Shown piece after piece: positions 1 through 9,131 of a DNA stretch of 64,000 nucleotides. A program made the position numbers and the translations under genes. Origin of the DNA: Phycisphaerales bacterium (GTDB lineage Bacteria; Planctomycetota; Phycisphaerae; Tepidisphaerales; Tepidisphaeraceae); contig JADYZN010000040.1 of NCBI GenBank assembly GCA_020853095.1, positions 62,001 through 126,000 of the forward strand. Direction: 5' to 3'. The notes below the pieces were generated by a model. It was not told the DNA's origin, did not search any database, and saw only the letters and a program-made list of their open reading frames with translations. Each line of letters starts with the position of its first letter. The first letter of the stretch is position 1.

Positions 1-306
1 AATCATGTTCTGGTCGCCGGCCCAACCACCGGAACCATCACGCGCGCGGCCGTCTGCGCCGGCGCCTGTGGCGAACTGCTACAGGATGCCCGCAATCAAA
101 ATGCGCAACTTTATCTCACCGGCGAAATGCGACATCACGATGCCCTGTCGGCCGCCCTGGATGGCATGACGATCGTCTGCACGCTCCACTCCAACAGCGA
201 ACGGGCCGTCCTGAAACGCTTGGAGAAAAAATTACTTTCTGAATTGCCTGGGATTAAGATCGAATGCAGCCAAAACGATGCCGATCCATTCCAGATATTT
301 CATTAA
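1..306 (+). CDS. Nif3-like dinuclear metal-centre protein, C-terminal part
   Basis: The reading frame is open from the window edge and ends with TAA at 304-306, so only the last 101 residues are seen. They contain a Gly/Ala/Cys-rich turn (AVCAGACGELLQDA), the segment LYLTGEMRHHDAL and a closing DPFQIF. This matches the C-terminal lobe of the Nif3/YbgI family, in which the TGE..HH segment supplies metal ligands. The family folds as a hexameric toroid; a GTP cyclohydrolase-like role has been suggested, but the cellular function is not settled. The start and the first metal-binding half lie outside the window. The family call is fairly secure; the function is not. Confidence 0.75.
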   Translation, partial: NHVLVAGPTTGTITRAAVCAGACGELLQDARNQNAQLYLTGEMRHHDALSAALDGMTIVCTLHSNSERAVLKRLEKKLLSELPGIKIECSQNDADPFQIFH

Positions 307-357
307 ATACATGCAATATAAAGACTTATATCTGTTTAATAATCAATAAAATTACCC

Positions 358-386
358 TTGACCCGCCCTCCTGATTACCGTACAAT
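358..386 (+). promoter_or_regulatory. Sigma-70-type promoter for top6B-top6A
   Basis: TTGACC (358-363) and TACAAT (381-386) are separated by 17 bases, close to consensus. Transcription would begin near 393, leaving about 80 bases of 5' leader before the top6B ATG at 474. Confidence 0.7.
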
Positions 387-419
387 CACCTAACTATTGT
401 AGCCGGAACCCACCCGCTG

Positions 420-439
420 CCGATAACCTTGGTTATCGG
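420..439 (+). promoter_or_regulatory. Perfect palindrome in the top6B leader
   Basis: CCGATAACC-TT-GGTTATCGG has 9-bp perfect arms around a 2-base centre. It lies downstream of the predicted transcription start and 34 bases before the top6B ATG. The tiny spacer favours a DNA operator for a dimeric regulator over an RNA hairpin. Its role is inferred from position only. Confidence 0.45.
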
Positions 440-473
440 AACCTTGCAATCCCACCGACAAGGGAGGAGAACC

Positions 474-2555
474 ATGGCCAAAAATGCACCCTCGGATCAG
501 TTGAAAATCCAAACCCAAGGAATCGTCAATCCCATGAAAGCATCGGAAGCGCCCGCATCGAATAAAACATCCTCCAAAGCGTCCGCGACCCGCGCGCCGC
601 GCGAAACCGCCGAGTCGATGGCGTCCAAACAAAAAGAGATCGCCGTCAGTGAATTTTTCGCCAAGAACCGCCACCTGCTCGGCTTTGACAACCCCCGCAA
701 GGCGCTGCTCACCACCGTCAAAGAAGCGGTGGACAACGCCTTGGACGCCTGCGAAGAGGCCGGCATCCTTCCCGAAATCTGGATCAAGATCGAAGCCCTC
801 AATGGTGGATCAAAATCCCCCGCCCCTGCCCCGGCTGAAAAGCCCGGCAAGAAAAAGAAAGACGACCAACCCTCGCTCATCGAAGCCGCCGGTACCGACG
901 GCGCGCAAACCGTTGCCCCTTCCATCTCCAATGCGACTCGATTTCGTGTCACCGTTCGCGACAACGGCCCCGGCATCGTCCGCGCGCAAATCCCCAACGT
1001 CTTTGGACGACTTCTTTATGGTTCCAAATTCCACCGTCTGCGAATGAGTCGCGGCCAGCAGGGCATCGGCATCAGTGCCGCGGGCATGTACGGCCTGCTC
1101 ACCACCGGCCAAAGCGTCCAGATCGTCTCCCGCACCGGCAAAAAAAAGCCCGCGCACCGTTTTGAACTTCAGATCGACACGCTGAAAAACCGCGCCGAGA
1201 TCATCGTCGATCAGGAAGTTGCCTCATGGACGATCGAAAATCTTCCCTATGCCGAAGGAGGCCCCGAAGGTCAGGAAATGGACCACGGCACGGAAGTCGC
1301 CATCACCTTGGAAGCCAAGTTCCAGCGCGGGCGGGCGTCGGTCGATGAATATCTGGAACAAACCGCCATCGCCAACCCCCACGCATTCATTCACTGGATC
1401 GCCCCCGATGGCATCACCCGTGATTTTCCCCGCGAAGTGCAGGAAGTGCCCCCTTCCCCCGAAGCCATCAAGCCCCATCCCTATGGCGTTGAACTGGGCG
1501 TTCTGATTCGGATGCTCAAGGAGACCGACCACAAACATCTGGGCGCGTTTTTACAGGAGGAATTTTCCCGCGTCTCATCCAAAGTCGCCAAGGAAATCTG
1601 CGAAAAAGCGGGCCTGAGCACCAATACCTGGTGTACGCAAGTCGCCCGTGAAGAGGCCGACCGGCTTCATGCCGCGATTCAAAACACCAAGATCATCGCA
1701 CCGCCGACCGATTGCCTGGTTCCCATCGGCCCGCAGCAGATTCTCAAAGGATTGCTGAAGGAAATTAAGGCCGAATTTTATACCGCCGAAACCCGCGAGC
1801 CGGCCGTCTATCGCGGCAACCCGTTCCAGATCGAAGTCGGCATCGCCTATGGCGGCAATCTGCCGGTGGAAGACCAGGCCCGCGTGATTCGATTTGCCAA
1901 CCGCGTGCCGCTGCTCTATCAACCGTCGGCCTGCTGTATCACCAAAAGCGTGATCGACACCAACTGGCGAAACTATGGACTCAGTCAGCCCCGCAGCGGC
2001 CAGCCCGAAGGTCCGTTGATCATTTTTGTCCACATGGCCAGCGTCTGGGTTCCGTTCACCAGCGAATCAAAGGAAGCCATCGCCGACTACGATGAAATCC
2101 GCAAGGAAATCAAACTGGCGATCCAGGAATGCGGACGCAAGCTCAACACCTACATCCGCCGACGCCAGCGCATCGCCCGCGAAGGGCAACGACGGCACAT
2201 CTTTGAAAAATACATCGGCGAAGTCGTCATGGCCTGCGGGAAGATGACCACCGTGGATGCCAAAAAACTCTACGCACAGCTTCAGGAGGTCGCCAAGGCA
2301 CGCACCGCCACCGCGGACGTTCAGTTTGACGAGGATGGCAACCCCATCAAGCCCACCCCCAACGCCGGGCGGCTGGAAGGGGATGAAAACGTCGTCGTCA
2401 TCGAAAGCGCCGTCAGCGACGCGGCCGAGGCCGCCACCGAGGAAATCCTCGAACCTGAAACCGACGACCCCAAACCAACCCGTAAAAACGCCAAGGCCAA
2501 ATCCAAAGGCTCAAAATCCCAGCAGGATCTGTTCGCCGATTCCGAAGCGGCCTGA
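474..2555 (+). CDS. top6B: DNA topoisomerase VI subunit B (ATPase)
   Basis: This is the ATP-binding half of the A2B2 type IIB topoisomerase that relaxes and decatenates DNA by passing duplexes through a double-strand break. The protein is 693 residues. The GHKL/Bergerat ATPase signatures are visible: EAVDNALDA (84-92), DNGPGI (163-168) and the glycine loop GQQGIG (194-199). A Lys/Pro-rich insert lies at about 110-150 and a charged low-complexity tail ends the protein. I chose the ATG at 474 because GGGAGGA lies 6 bases upstream; an in-frame ATG at 429 has no such site. The subunit A gene follows 28 bases downstream, so the two form an operon. Topo VI is the standard archaeal enzyme and is scattered in bacteria. 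Confidence 0.95.
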   Translation: MAKNAPSDQLKIQTQGIVNPMKASEAPASNKTSSKASATRAPRETAESMASKQKEIAVSEFFAKNRHLLGFDNPRKALLTTVKEAVDNALDACEEAGILPEIWIKIEALNGGSKSPAPAPAEKPGKKKKDDQPSLIEAAGTDGAQTVAPSISNATRFRVTVRDNGPGIVRAQIPNVFGRLLYGSKFHRLRMSRGQQGIGISAAGMYGLLTTGQSVQIVSRTGKKKPAHRFELQIDTLKNRAEIIVDQEVASWTIENLPYAEGGPEGQEMDHGTEVAITLEAKFQRGRASVDEYLEQTAIANPHAFIHWIAPDGITRDFPREVQEVPPSPEAIKPHPYGVELGVLIRMLKETDHKHLGAFLQEEFSRVSSKVAKEICEKAGLSTNTWCTQVAREEADRLHAAIQNTKIIAPPTDCLVPIGPQQILKGLLKEIKAEFYTAETREPAVYRGNPFQIEVGIAYGGNLPVEDQARVIRFANRVPLLYQPSACCITKSVIDTNWRNYGLSQPRSGQPEGPLIIFVHMASVWVPFTSESKEAIADYDEIRKEIKLAIQECGRKLNTYIRRRQRIAREGQRRHIFEKYIGEVVMACGKMTTVDAKKLYAQLQEVAKARTATADVQFDEDGNPIKPTPNAGRLEGDENVVVIESAVSDAAEAATEEILEPETDDPKPTRKNAKAKSKGSKSQQDLFADSEAA

Positions 2556-2583
2556 AATCAAACCCTTTTAATCGAGAAAACCC

Positions 2584-3690
2584 ATGGCTACCAAAACAAA
2601 GAAACACGCCGATACCGCCAAAAAACTGGAGAACATGGCCCAGGTCGTCGTCAAATTCGCCAAGGCGAAGGAAGACCCCGGCTTTGACATCCCTTCGCGC
2701 ACGCTTTCCAACGCGCGCTTTGATGAAAAGAAAAAGATCATCACGATGGGACAGAGCGTCCAGCGACGAAATTTCTTCAACCTCGGCCAGGCGAAAAAAT
2801 TCATGCAGACCATGCTGATCGCCTCCGGCTGCAAGGAACTGGCGGACCAGGCGAAAAGCACCTCGATCCGCGACATGTACTATCACACCAAGCACACCAT
2901 CGAGGGCACCAGCGAAAACACCTTTGACGATCAGTCCGAATCGGACCCGATCATCGAAGACCTCGAAGTCGCCATCACCAGCTTGCGCGAGGAGCTCGGC
3001 CTGTTCGCCGAAAACCGCGGCGCGATGGTCGGCCCGATGACGCTGGTGGACAATGGCGACACCATCGACCTGACCCGCATGGGATCGGGCGGATGGGCGG
3101 TCCCGTCCATCGTCGAAGAGGACATCATCCAGTTCAAAAAACACAGCGCCAAATACATCCTGCTGATCGAAAAAGGGGCGGTCTGGAACCGCTTCAACCA
3201 GGACCGCTTCTGGGAAAAGGAAAAATGCATCATCATCCACGGCCAGGGCCAGCCTCCGCGCGGCGTCCGGCGGCTGATGTATCGCCTGCACAACGAATTG
3301 AAACTGCCGGTCTTCGTCCTGACCGACAACGACCCGTGGGGCTATTACATCTATTCGGTGGTCAAACAGGGTTCGATCAACCTGGCGTTCGAGTCTCAGC
3401 GCATGGCCGTCCCCGCGGCGCGTTTTATCGGCATGAGTTCGTTTGACGTTGAACGGTTCGGCATCAACAAAACCGTCACCATCAAGCTGACCGACGAGGA
3501 CACACGCCGGGCAAAGGAAATCATGAACTATCCCTGGTTCAAGAACAAAAAAGACTGGCAAAAGGAAATCCAGAAAATGCTCCAGACCCAGGTCAAACTG
3601 GAACTGGAAGCGCTCAGCTCCAAGGATTTCTCCTTCATCACCGAGACGTATCTGCCCGAGAAGTTGAAGAAAAAGCAGTGGCTGGACTAA
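2584..3690 (+). CDS. top6A: DNA topoisomerase VI subunit A (Spo11-like)
   Basis: This is the DNA-cutting subunit of topoisomerase VI, homologous to eukaryotic Spo11. It is 368 residues, the usual length. The winged-helix part carries SIRDMYY, with the catalytic tyrosine at Tyr99 or Tyr100 (by family pattern the second). The Toprim part shows Glu196 in LLIEKGAV and the acidic pair Asp248/Asp250 in LTDNDPWGYYIY, which bind Mg2+. All residues expected for activity are present. The gene directly follows top6B, so the holoenzyme is encoded in one transcript. The GH42 gene downstream begins 20 bases after the stop and may be read through. Confidence 0.95.
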   Translation: MATKTKKHADTAKKLENMAQVVVKFAKAKEDPGFDIPSRTLSNARFDEKKKIITMGQSVQRRNFFNLGQAKKFMQTMLIASGCKELADQAKSTSIRDMYYHTKHTIEGTSENTFDDQSESDPIIEDLEVAITSLREELGLFAENRGAMVGPMTLVDNGDTIDLTRMGSGGWAVPSIVEEDIIQFKKHSAKYILLIEKGAVWNRFNQDRFWEKEKCIIIHGQGQPPRGVRRLMYRLHNELKLPVFVLTDNDPWGYYIYSVVKQGSINLAFESQRMAVPAARFIGMSSFDVERFGINKTVTIKLTDEDTRRAKEIMNYPWFKNKKDWQKEIQKMLQTQVKLELEALSSKDFSFITETYLPEKLKKKQWLD

Positions 3691-3710
3691 CCTCGGCGCG
3701 GAGGGATGCG

Positions 3711-5711
3711 ATGAAAATCGGAACCTACTATTATCCCGAACAGTGGCCTCGTTCGCAGTGGGAGCGGGATTTTGACAACATGGCCGCGATGGGCCTGAAG
3801 ATCGTCCACATGGGCGAATTCGCATGGTTTTCCATGGAACCGGCCGAAGGCGACATTCGGCTCGACTGGCTTGGTGAATGCGTCGAGATGGCCGCGAGCC
3901 GCCAACTGGACGTGATTCTTTGCACCCCCACCGCCGCCCCGCCGGTCTGGCTGGTGCAAAAACATCCGCAAATCCTGATCGTCGACCGGCACGGCGGATG
4001 TCAGCGATTCGGCGGGCGGCGACACTATTCCCCCACGTCGCCCGACATGCACGAGGCGACAAAACGGATCGTCACCGCGCTGGCCGAACGATTCGCGGGG
4101 CATCGCTCCGTCATCGGGTGGCAGATCGACAATGAATACGGCGGCGCTTTTGACCAGAACGATCACGCGCACGCAGCGTTTCGCCAGTGGCTTCAGGATC
4201 GCCATGGCACGCTGGATGAATTGAACCGCGCCTGGGGATGTCAGTTCTGGAACACCTATTACACCGATTTCAATCAGATTCTGCTGCCGGTGGACCGCGA
4301 TCCGCGTTATGCCAATCCGCACCAGCACCTTGATGCGTCGCGGTTCTGGTCCAATGCGTATGCGCGGTTCAACAAACTTCAGGCGGACATCCTCAAGGCG
4401 CATCTCAAACCACTGCCCGATGGACGACTGCCGTTTGTCACGACCAATTTCATGCCGTTTCATCCTGACTGCAACCCCGCCGACATGGCGGAAGATCTGT
4501 CGTTGATGTCGTGGGATTCGTATCCCGTGGGGATTTTCGCGGACAAGCTGGCGGATGAGACGTTCCGAATTGGAAACCCCGCCCAGATCGGCCTGATGCA
4601 CGACGTGATGAACAGCCATCACAACCGATGGGCGCTGATGGAGATTCAGCCGGGGCAGGTCAATTGGGCCGAAGCGCCGGTGCTGCTTTATCCGGGATCG
4701 GTGCGATTGTGGCTGTGGACGGCGCTGGCTCACGGCGCTGAATTTGTCACAACCTACCGCTACCGTCAGCCTCGTTTCGGAATCGAGCTGTTTCATCACG
4801 GGCTGGTTGGCCCCGATGGAACCACGCCCAGCCCCGGCGGGCGGGAATTCGTGCAGGCCATCGACGAGATCAAACACCTGGATCTCGACCTGCTCAACAA
4901 GGCCCCATCCACCTGTCCTGTCGGTGGAAAGGTTGGATTTCTGTTCGATTTTGAACAGCTTTGGTATTTTTTAACCCTGCCGCAGGCGCCCAAGTGGAAT
5001 CTGGTCGAATTCTGGCAGACTTGGTATGCCGCGTTGATGCGGCTTGGACTGAGCGTTGAGGTCATCCATCCGGGTCGTCCCTGGCCGGCGGATTTGTCAT
5101 TGATCGTGGCGCCGGCAATTCAAATGGTCGATGGCGATTTGATCACCCGGTTGGAGCAGCACGTCCAGCGCGGCGGCCACCTGCTGCTGACCTGCCGCAG
5201 CGCCCTGATGGACCGCACCGGACAGTTGTGGGAAGGACCATCCGGCAAGCCCATCGTGAACCTGATCGGCGGCGCGATCGAAGCCTATGATGCGCTGCCC
5301 AGGTCCGTTGTCGGCACGGTCGAGATGGACGGAAAAAAATATCCATGGGATGTCTGGGGAGACCTGTTGTATGCCGATCCGGATACAAAAGTTCTGGCCA
5401 AATACGCCGACCAGTTTTATGCCGGCGCGGCCGCCATTTTGCAAAAATCTCATGGCGATTCGATCGTCACCTATTGCGGGGTCCATCCCAACGTCGATCT
5501 GGCCGGCGCCCTGATCGAAAAACTGGCCGGGCAGATGAAAATCCCCGTCACGCCACTGCCTCCGCGCGTGCAATGGCTGCGTCGTGGCGATTACAACATT
5601 TTGCTAAACTATCAGGACAAGCCGATGGACGTGCCGGCATCAAAATCCGCCCGTATTATTGTTGGAAGCCGCCAGATAGAACCGGCGGGCGTGGCGGTGT
5701 GGCAGGAGTAA
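3711..5711 (+). CDS. GH42 family beta-galactosidase
   Basis: This is a glycoside hydrolase of family 42 that removes terminal beta-galactosides, probably in the cytoplasm since no signal peptide is visible. The protein is 666 residues. A TIM barrel comes first (about 1-390), with the acid/base Glu142 in WQIDNEYG and the nucleophile Glu311 in LMEIQPGQVNW. A trimerisation domain (about 400-610) and a short beta domain follow. The ATG at 3711 is chosen because GGAGGG precedes it; the open frame extends to a GTG inside top6A. An oxidoreductase gene starts 11 bases after the stop, suggesting a sugar-use pair. Activity on arabinosides is also possible in this family. Confidence 0.9.
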   Translation: MKIGTYYYPEQWPRSQWERDFDNMAAMGLKIVHMGEFAWFSMEPAEGDIRLDWLGECVEMAASRQLDVILCTPTAAPPVWLVQKHPQILIVDRHGGCQRFGGRRHYSPTSPDMHEATKRIVTALAERFAGHRSVIGWQIDNEYGGAFDQNDHAHAAFRQWLQDRHGTLDELNRAWGCQFWNTYYTDFNQILLPVDRDPRYANPHQHLDASRFWSNAYARFNKLQADILKAHLKPLPDGRLPFVTTNFMPFHPDCNPADMAEDLSLMSWDSYPVGIFADKLADETFRIGNPAQIGLMHDVMNSHHNRWALMEIQPGQVNWAEAPVLLYPGSVRLWLWTALAHGAEFVTTYRYRQPRFGIELFHHGLVGPDGTTPSPGGREFVQAIDEIKHLDLDLLNKAPSTCPVGGKVGFLFDFEQLWYFLTLPQAPKWNLVEFWQTWYAALMRLGLSVEVIHPGRPWPADLSLIVAPAIQMVDGDLITRLEQHVQRGGHLLLTCRSALMDRTGQLWEGPSGKPIVNLIGGAIEAYDALPRSVVGTVEMDGKKYPWDVWGDLLYADPDTKVLAKYADQFYAGAAAILQKSHGDSIVTYCGVHPNVDLAGALIEKLAGQMKIPVTPLPPRVQWLRRGDYNILLNYQDKPMDVPASKSARIIVGSRQIEPAGVAVWQE

Positions 5712-5722
5712 TTCCAAAGGAC

Positions 5723-6841
5723 ATGAACGTGCCAAACCGAATCAGACTGGGCGTCGTCGGGTGCGGAGCGATCAGCGGGGCGTACCTGGGGATGGCGAAG
5801 AATTTCCCGATTGTCCAGGTCGTCGCCTGCGCCGACCTGGACATGGAAAAGGCACGCGCCAAGGCGGCGGAATATGGCGTGCCAAAGGTCCTGGGCGTCG
5901 ATCAGCTTCTGGAATCTCCGGAGATTGATCTGGTGATGAACCTGACGGTTCCCAGGGCGCACGTCGCGACGGCGTTGCGGGCGGTTGAGAATGGCAAGCA
6001 CACCTACAGCGAAAAACCGCTGGGGGTGGATCGCGCGGAGGGGATGAAACTGCTTGAGGCGGCCAAGAAGAAAAACGTCCTGGTCGGCTGCGCTCCCGAC
6101 ACGTTCATGGGATCGGGCATCCAGACGGCGAGAAAACTGCTGGATGAAGGGATTATCGGCCGGCCGGTAGCGTTCACGGCGATGATGATGTGCCCGGGGC
6201 ACGAACACTGGCACCCAAGCCCGGAGTTTTATTATCAGGCGGGCGGAGGCCCGATGTTTGACATGGGGCCGTACTATCTGACGGCGTTATTAAATCTGCT
6301 GGGTCCGGTGAAGCGGATCAGCGGCATGGCCTCGGTGGCGATCTCGCTGCGGACGATCACCAGTAGGGACAAATATGGCCAGACCATCGTTGTCCAGACC
6401 CCGGACCACGTCTGCGGGATGTTGGAATTTCAAAACGGCGCCGTGGGAAGCCTCATCACCAGCTTCGCGACGCGATTTCCAACGTATGATTGGCAACAAC
6501 CGATCACGATTTACGGCACGGAAGGGACGATGCGCGTGATTGATCCGAACACGTTTGACGGGCCGGTGCATTATCGCCGCAAGGATGATGCGGATTGGGT
6601 GGAAGCGCCGCCGCAGTTTGTCACCGGCTACGGACGTTCGGTGGGCGTGGCGGACATGGCATTTGCGTTGCAAGGCGGGCGGGCGCATCGAGCCAGCGGC
6701 AGCCAGGCCATGGCGGTGCTGGATTTGATGCGGGGATTTCTGGACTCATCCGAAAGCGGGCGCTCATACGAGCCTGTGACATCGTATGAGCGACCCGCTC
6801 CAATGCCGGCGGGGTTGCCGTTCGGGGTGTTGGACCTGTAG
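5723..6841 (+). CDS. Gfo/Idh/MocA family oxidoreductase
   Basis: This is an NAD(P)-dependent sugar or cyclitol dehydrogenase of 372 residues. The N-terminal Rossmann fold begins IRLGVVGCGAISGAYL. The family EKP motif is in YSEKPLGVDRAE, and the C-terminal sheet contains GGGPMFDMGPYYLTAL, where substrate-binding and catalytic residues normally sit. The open frame runs much further upstream across the GH42 gene, but ATG 5723 fits both homology and the AAAGGA just before it. It is probably cotranscribed with the beta-galactosidase. The substrate cannot be read from sequence. It converges on aroF, 14 bases away. Confidence 0.88.
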   Translation: MNVPNRIRLGVVGCGAISGAYLGMAKNFPIVQVVACADLDMEKARAKAAEYGVPKVLGVDQLLESPEIDLVMNLTVPRAHVATALRAVENGKHTYSEKPLGVDRAEGMKLLEAAKKKNVLVGCAPDTFMGSGIQTARKLLDEGIIGRPVAFTAMMMCPGHEHWHPSPEFYYQAGGGPMFDMGPYYLTALLNLLGPVKRISGMASVAISLRTITSRDKYGQTIVVQTPDHVCGMLEFQNGAVGSLITSFATRFPTYDWQQPITIYGTEGTMRVIDPNTFDGPVHYRRKDDADWVEAPPQFVTGYGRSVGVADMAFALQGGRAHRASGSQAMAVLDLMRGFLDSSESGRSYEPVTSYERPAPMPAGLPFGVLDL

Positions 6842-6855
6842 CCGAAACGATACGT

Positions 6856-7878
<1,023 letters not shown>

Positions 7879-7944
7879 GACCAGACTCCTTGGATGTAAA
7901 ATCGCCAATATCGAATCACGTTGACCTCGATGAATGCATAAACA

Positions 7945-7976
7945 AATAACCCCGGGATCGGCGTCCCGGGGTTATT
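7945..7976 (-). terminator. Intrinsic terminator (attenuator) in the aroF leader
   Basis: A perfect 13-bp stem (AATAACCCCGGGA / TCCCGGGGTTATT) encloses a 6-base loop. In the aroF direction it is followed by a U-rich tract (UUAUUUGUUUAU). It lies 66 bases before the aroF start and after the leader-peptide stop codon, so it would end transcription before aroF unless disrupted. No gene end lies next to it, which argues against an ordinary terminator. Confidence 0.8.
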
Positions 7977-8038
7977 GATTGTTTGATGAATCGAACCACT
8001 CAGGACGCGCGTTGGCCGACCGGATAAAAATATCCGTC
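7956..8038 (-). promoter_or_regulatory. Alternative leader structures of the aroF attenuator
   Basis: Two competing RNA foldings can be drawn. A protector hairpin (8018-8038) has core arms CGGAUA/UAUCCG and a UUUU loop. It lies exactly on the leader codons Gly-Tyr-Phe-Tyr-Pro. An antiterminator can form when GGUCGGC (8015-8021) and GUCCU (8002-8006) pair with GGGACGCCGAUC (7956-7967), which removes the 5' arm and loop of the terminator. A ribosome stalled on the aromatic codons would melt the protector hairpin and free the antiterminator strand. The pairings were found by eye; their energies were not computed. Confidence 0.55.
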
Positions 8039-8074
8039 AAACCAGAAGCCAAAGCCCGCGAATCGAGTGTTCAC
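8000..8074 (-). CDS. Aromatic-rich leader peptide of aroF
   Basis: This is a 24-residue reading frame starting at GTG (8072-8074) and ending at TGA (8000-8002). It contains FAGFGFWF followed by DGYFYP: five Phe, one Trp and two Tyr, so one third of the residues are aromatic. The gene it precedes makes the common precursor of Phe, Tyr and Trp. No Shine-Dalgarno sequence is present. The -10 box lies only 7 bases upstream, so translation probably starts at or next to the 5' end of the transcript. The peptide itself is unlikely to have a function beyond sensing charged aromatic tRNAs. Confidence 0.7.
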   Translation of the reverse strand: MNTRFAGFGFWFDGYFYPVGQRAS

Positions 8075-8081
8075 GGGTTGA

Positions 8082-8109
8082 AATTTACCACGGATTTGGG
8101 CCAAGTCAA
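8082..8109 (-). promoter_or_regulatory. Promoter for the aroF leader and aroF
   Basis: On the minus strand TTGACT (8104-8109) and TAAATT (8082-8087) are separated by 16 bases. Transcription would begin within a base or two of the leader peptide GTG. Confidence 0.6.
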
Positions 8110-8170
8110 CTGTTTTTCGGGAATTTTTTGACGACTTGAGGGAAATTTCACGAGGCGATATGTTCGGGGG

Positions 8171-9121
8171 ATGCAAGATAAACCGGTTGTATTGGTGACC
8201 GAAGGCGGAGACCCCAGGCCTTTGGCGTGGTTGAAGGAACGGGCGCGGGTGATCGAGGCGAAGGTGGATGAACCGGCGTATGCCGCCGCGCTGGGAGAGG
8301 CGCAGGGGTTGAGCGTCCGGACGTACACCCGGGTCGATCAGGCGTTGCTGGAACGGATGCCGAAATTGCGGGTGGTTGGCCGGGGCGGGGTGGGATTGGA
8401 GAACATCGACGTGGCGGCCTGCCGGTCGAGGGGGGTGGAGGTGGTTTACACGCCGGATGCCAACACGCTGGCCGTGGGGGATTACGTGGTCGGGTATATG
8501 TTGCAGTTGCTGCGGCCGTGGGAATTTTTTTCGGATGCGCCGTACGGTCCGGCCGAGTTTAAGCGGATTCGCAACACCGTTCGAGGCCGGCAGCTTAATG
8601 AACTGACGATCGGCATCCTGGGGATGGGAAGGGTGGGCCGTCGGGTGGGACATCTGGCGGCCAACGGGTTTGGCATGCGGGTGCTGTACAACGACCTGCT
8701 GGACGTGTCGAATCAATTGATGTTTCCCGCCCGATCGGTGGAGAAGGAAGTGTTGTTCGCCGAGGCCGATGTCCTGACGATTCACGTGGACATGCGGCCG
8801 GGGAACGAACATCTGGTGTGTCGTGATCAACTGTCGCGAATGAAGCCGACGTCGATCGTGATCAACACCAGCCGGGGGGAGGTATTGGACGCGGCCGCGC
8901 TGGCGGAAGCGATCCGGTCAGGGAAATTGTTCGGCGCGGCATTGGACGTTTTTCATCCCGAACCGCCGGGGGAGGATTTTCCGCTGTTGGGATTGAACAA
9001 CGTACTGTTGACGCCGCACATCGCCGCGCGGACGCAGACGGCGATGGAGAACATGAGCTGGGTGGTGCGCGATTTGATCGAGGTGCTGGAAGGCAGGAAG
9101 CCGAAGTATCCCGCGCCGTGA
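8171..9121 (+). CDS. D-isomer-specific 2-hydroxyacid dehydrogenase
   Basis: This is a 316-residue NAD-dependent dehydrogenase of the phosphoglycerate dehydrogenase/D-lactate dehydrogenase fold. The nucleotide-binding loop GILGMGRVGRRVG is in the middle. The catalytic set is visible: Arg in INTSRGEVLD, Glu in FHPEPPGED and His in LLTPHIAA. There is no C-terminal ACT domain, so it resembles short SerA-like proteins rather than regulated SerA. It is divergent from aroF with about 100 bases between this start and the aroF leader peptide. It could make 3-phosphohydroxypyruvate or act on another 2-hydroxyacid; the sequence does not decide. Confidence 0.88.
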   Translation: MQDKPVVLVTEGGDPRPLAWLKERARVIEAKVDEPAYAAALGEAQGLSVRTYTRVDQALLERMPKLRVVGRGGVGLENIDVAACRSRGVEVVYTPDANTLAVGDYVVGYMLQLLRPWEFFSDAPYGPAEFKRIRNTVRGRQLNELTIGILGMGRVGRRVGHLAANGFGMRVLYNDLLDVSNQLMFPARSVEKEVLFAEADVLTIHVDMRPGNEHLVCRDQLSRMKPTSIVINTSRGEVLDAAALAEAIRSGKLFGAALDVFHPEPPGEDFPLLGLNNVLLTPHIAARTQTAMENMSWVVRDLIEVLEGRKPKYPAP

Positions 9122-9131
9122 TGGAGTGCGT

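Noticed and set aside
8000-8830. A 276-residue minus-strand frame ending in the aromatic-rich peptide
   Set aside because: Most of it is antisense to the dehydrogenase gene. Only the last 24 codons, preceded by their own promoter, make sense as a leader peptide.
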